From: Oscillatoriales cyanobacterium M59_W2019_021 | GTDB taxonomy: Bacteria; Cyanobacteriota; Cyanobacteriia; Cyanobacteriales; Geitlerinemataceae | Length of the DNA: 32,395 bases | Assembly: GCA_015295945.1 (NCBI GenBank) | Contig: DVED01000019.1 | Span: 1-32,395, forward strand | Direction of reading: 5' to 3' | Shown here: positions 32,346 to 32,395 of the stretch, one piece after another | Layout: every line of letters starts with the position of its first letter | How positions within the stretch are numbered: position 1 is the stretch's first letter | Notes under the pieces: model-generated | The model's input: the letters and a program-made list of their open reading frames with translations, nothing else | Databases searched by the model: none | Told to the model about the DNA's origin: nothing | Translations under genes and position numbers: made by a program

Positions 32346-32395
32346 TTTGTGATTCAATCCGGATTAGTGCATCGAAATCGCGTATAATTAAATTA

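Noticed and set aside
1-32395. tRNA, rRNA, tmRNA or RNase P RNA genes
   Set aside because: A reading of the intergenic gaps found no T-arm-like GGTTCRANNCC in a cloverleaf context and no rRNA signature.

Overview
The window reads as a chromosomal segment of a cyanobacterium, probably filamentous. The evidence is the very frequent HIP1-type octamer GCGATCGC and its GATCG core in every gene, a BciB-type divinyl chlorophyllide reductase, a phycobilin-pathway heme oxygenase, the cyanobacterial division protein Ftn2/ZipN (ARC6), an HpsJ-like protein, a DUF3172 protein and a CHAT-domain family known to me mainly from cyanobacteria. I saw no tRNA, rRNA, CRISPR array, intact insertion sequence, prophage or plasmid gene.

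Layout. 1-4441: bciB (+), then a REC-histidine kinase and pdhA (both -), separated by a strongly structured gap. 4684-8135: ftn2/zipN and an iron-dependent alcohol/glycerol dehydrogenase (+). 8276-11408 (+): a homologue of DNA phosphorothioation-associated protein 4, followed by DUF4129, DUF4350 and MoxR genes. 11419-15159 (-): a Uma2-type nuclease-fold protein followed by a large UPF0182 membrane protein. 15629-17504 (+): an HpsJ-like membrane protein and a family 2 glycosyltransferase. 17708-18430 (-): heme oxygenase. 18738-24290 (-): a tight three-gene signalling operon, made of a PAS-GAF hybrid kinase with two receivers and an Hpt domain, a REC-histidine kinase, and a membrane-anchored HEAT-repeat protein. 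24346-27726: a CoxE-type vWA protein, a small protein built from two copies of one module, and a CHAT protease-FHA fusion. 27931-32286: a DUF3172 protein, an M20 amidohydrolase, leuB, and an ATP-grasp ligase resembling peptide-modifying ligases.

Housekeeping functions (chlorophyll, bilin, leucine and acetyl-CoA synthesis, cell division) are interleaved with signalling and possible conflict or stress genes. The two parts most likely to hold something undescribed are the 8276-11408 cluster, a phosphorothioation-associated orphan next to a MoxR module that lacks its usual DUF58 partner, and the 24346-27726 vWA / duplicated small protein / CHAT-FHA neighbourhood beside a phosphorelay operon.

The most striking non-coding signal is a family of degenerate tandem repeats that keep a strict 7-nt phase (and a second, C-rich family with a 9-nt phase). 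They occupy many of the larger intergenic gaps, supply stop codons to several genes, and sit where ribosome binding sites would be expected. There are also two MITE-like inverted repeats, a widespread cyanobacterial hairpin repeat, and a stem-loop at the right edge that may be a remnant of an IS200/IS605 right end. Gene names rest on recognised motifs and remembered families; no database search was run.
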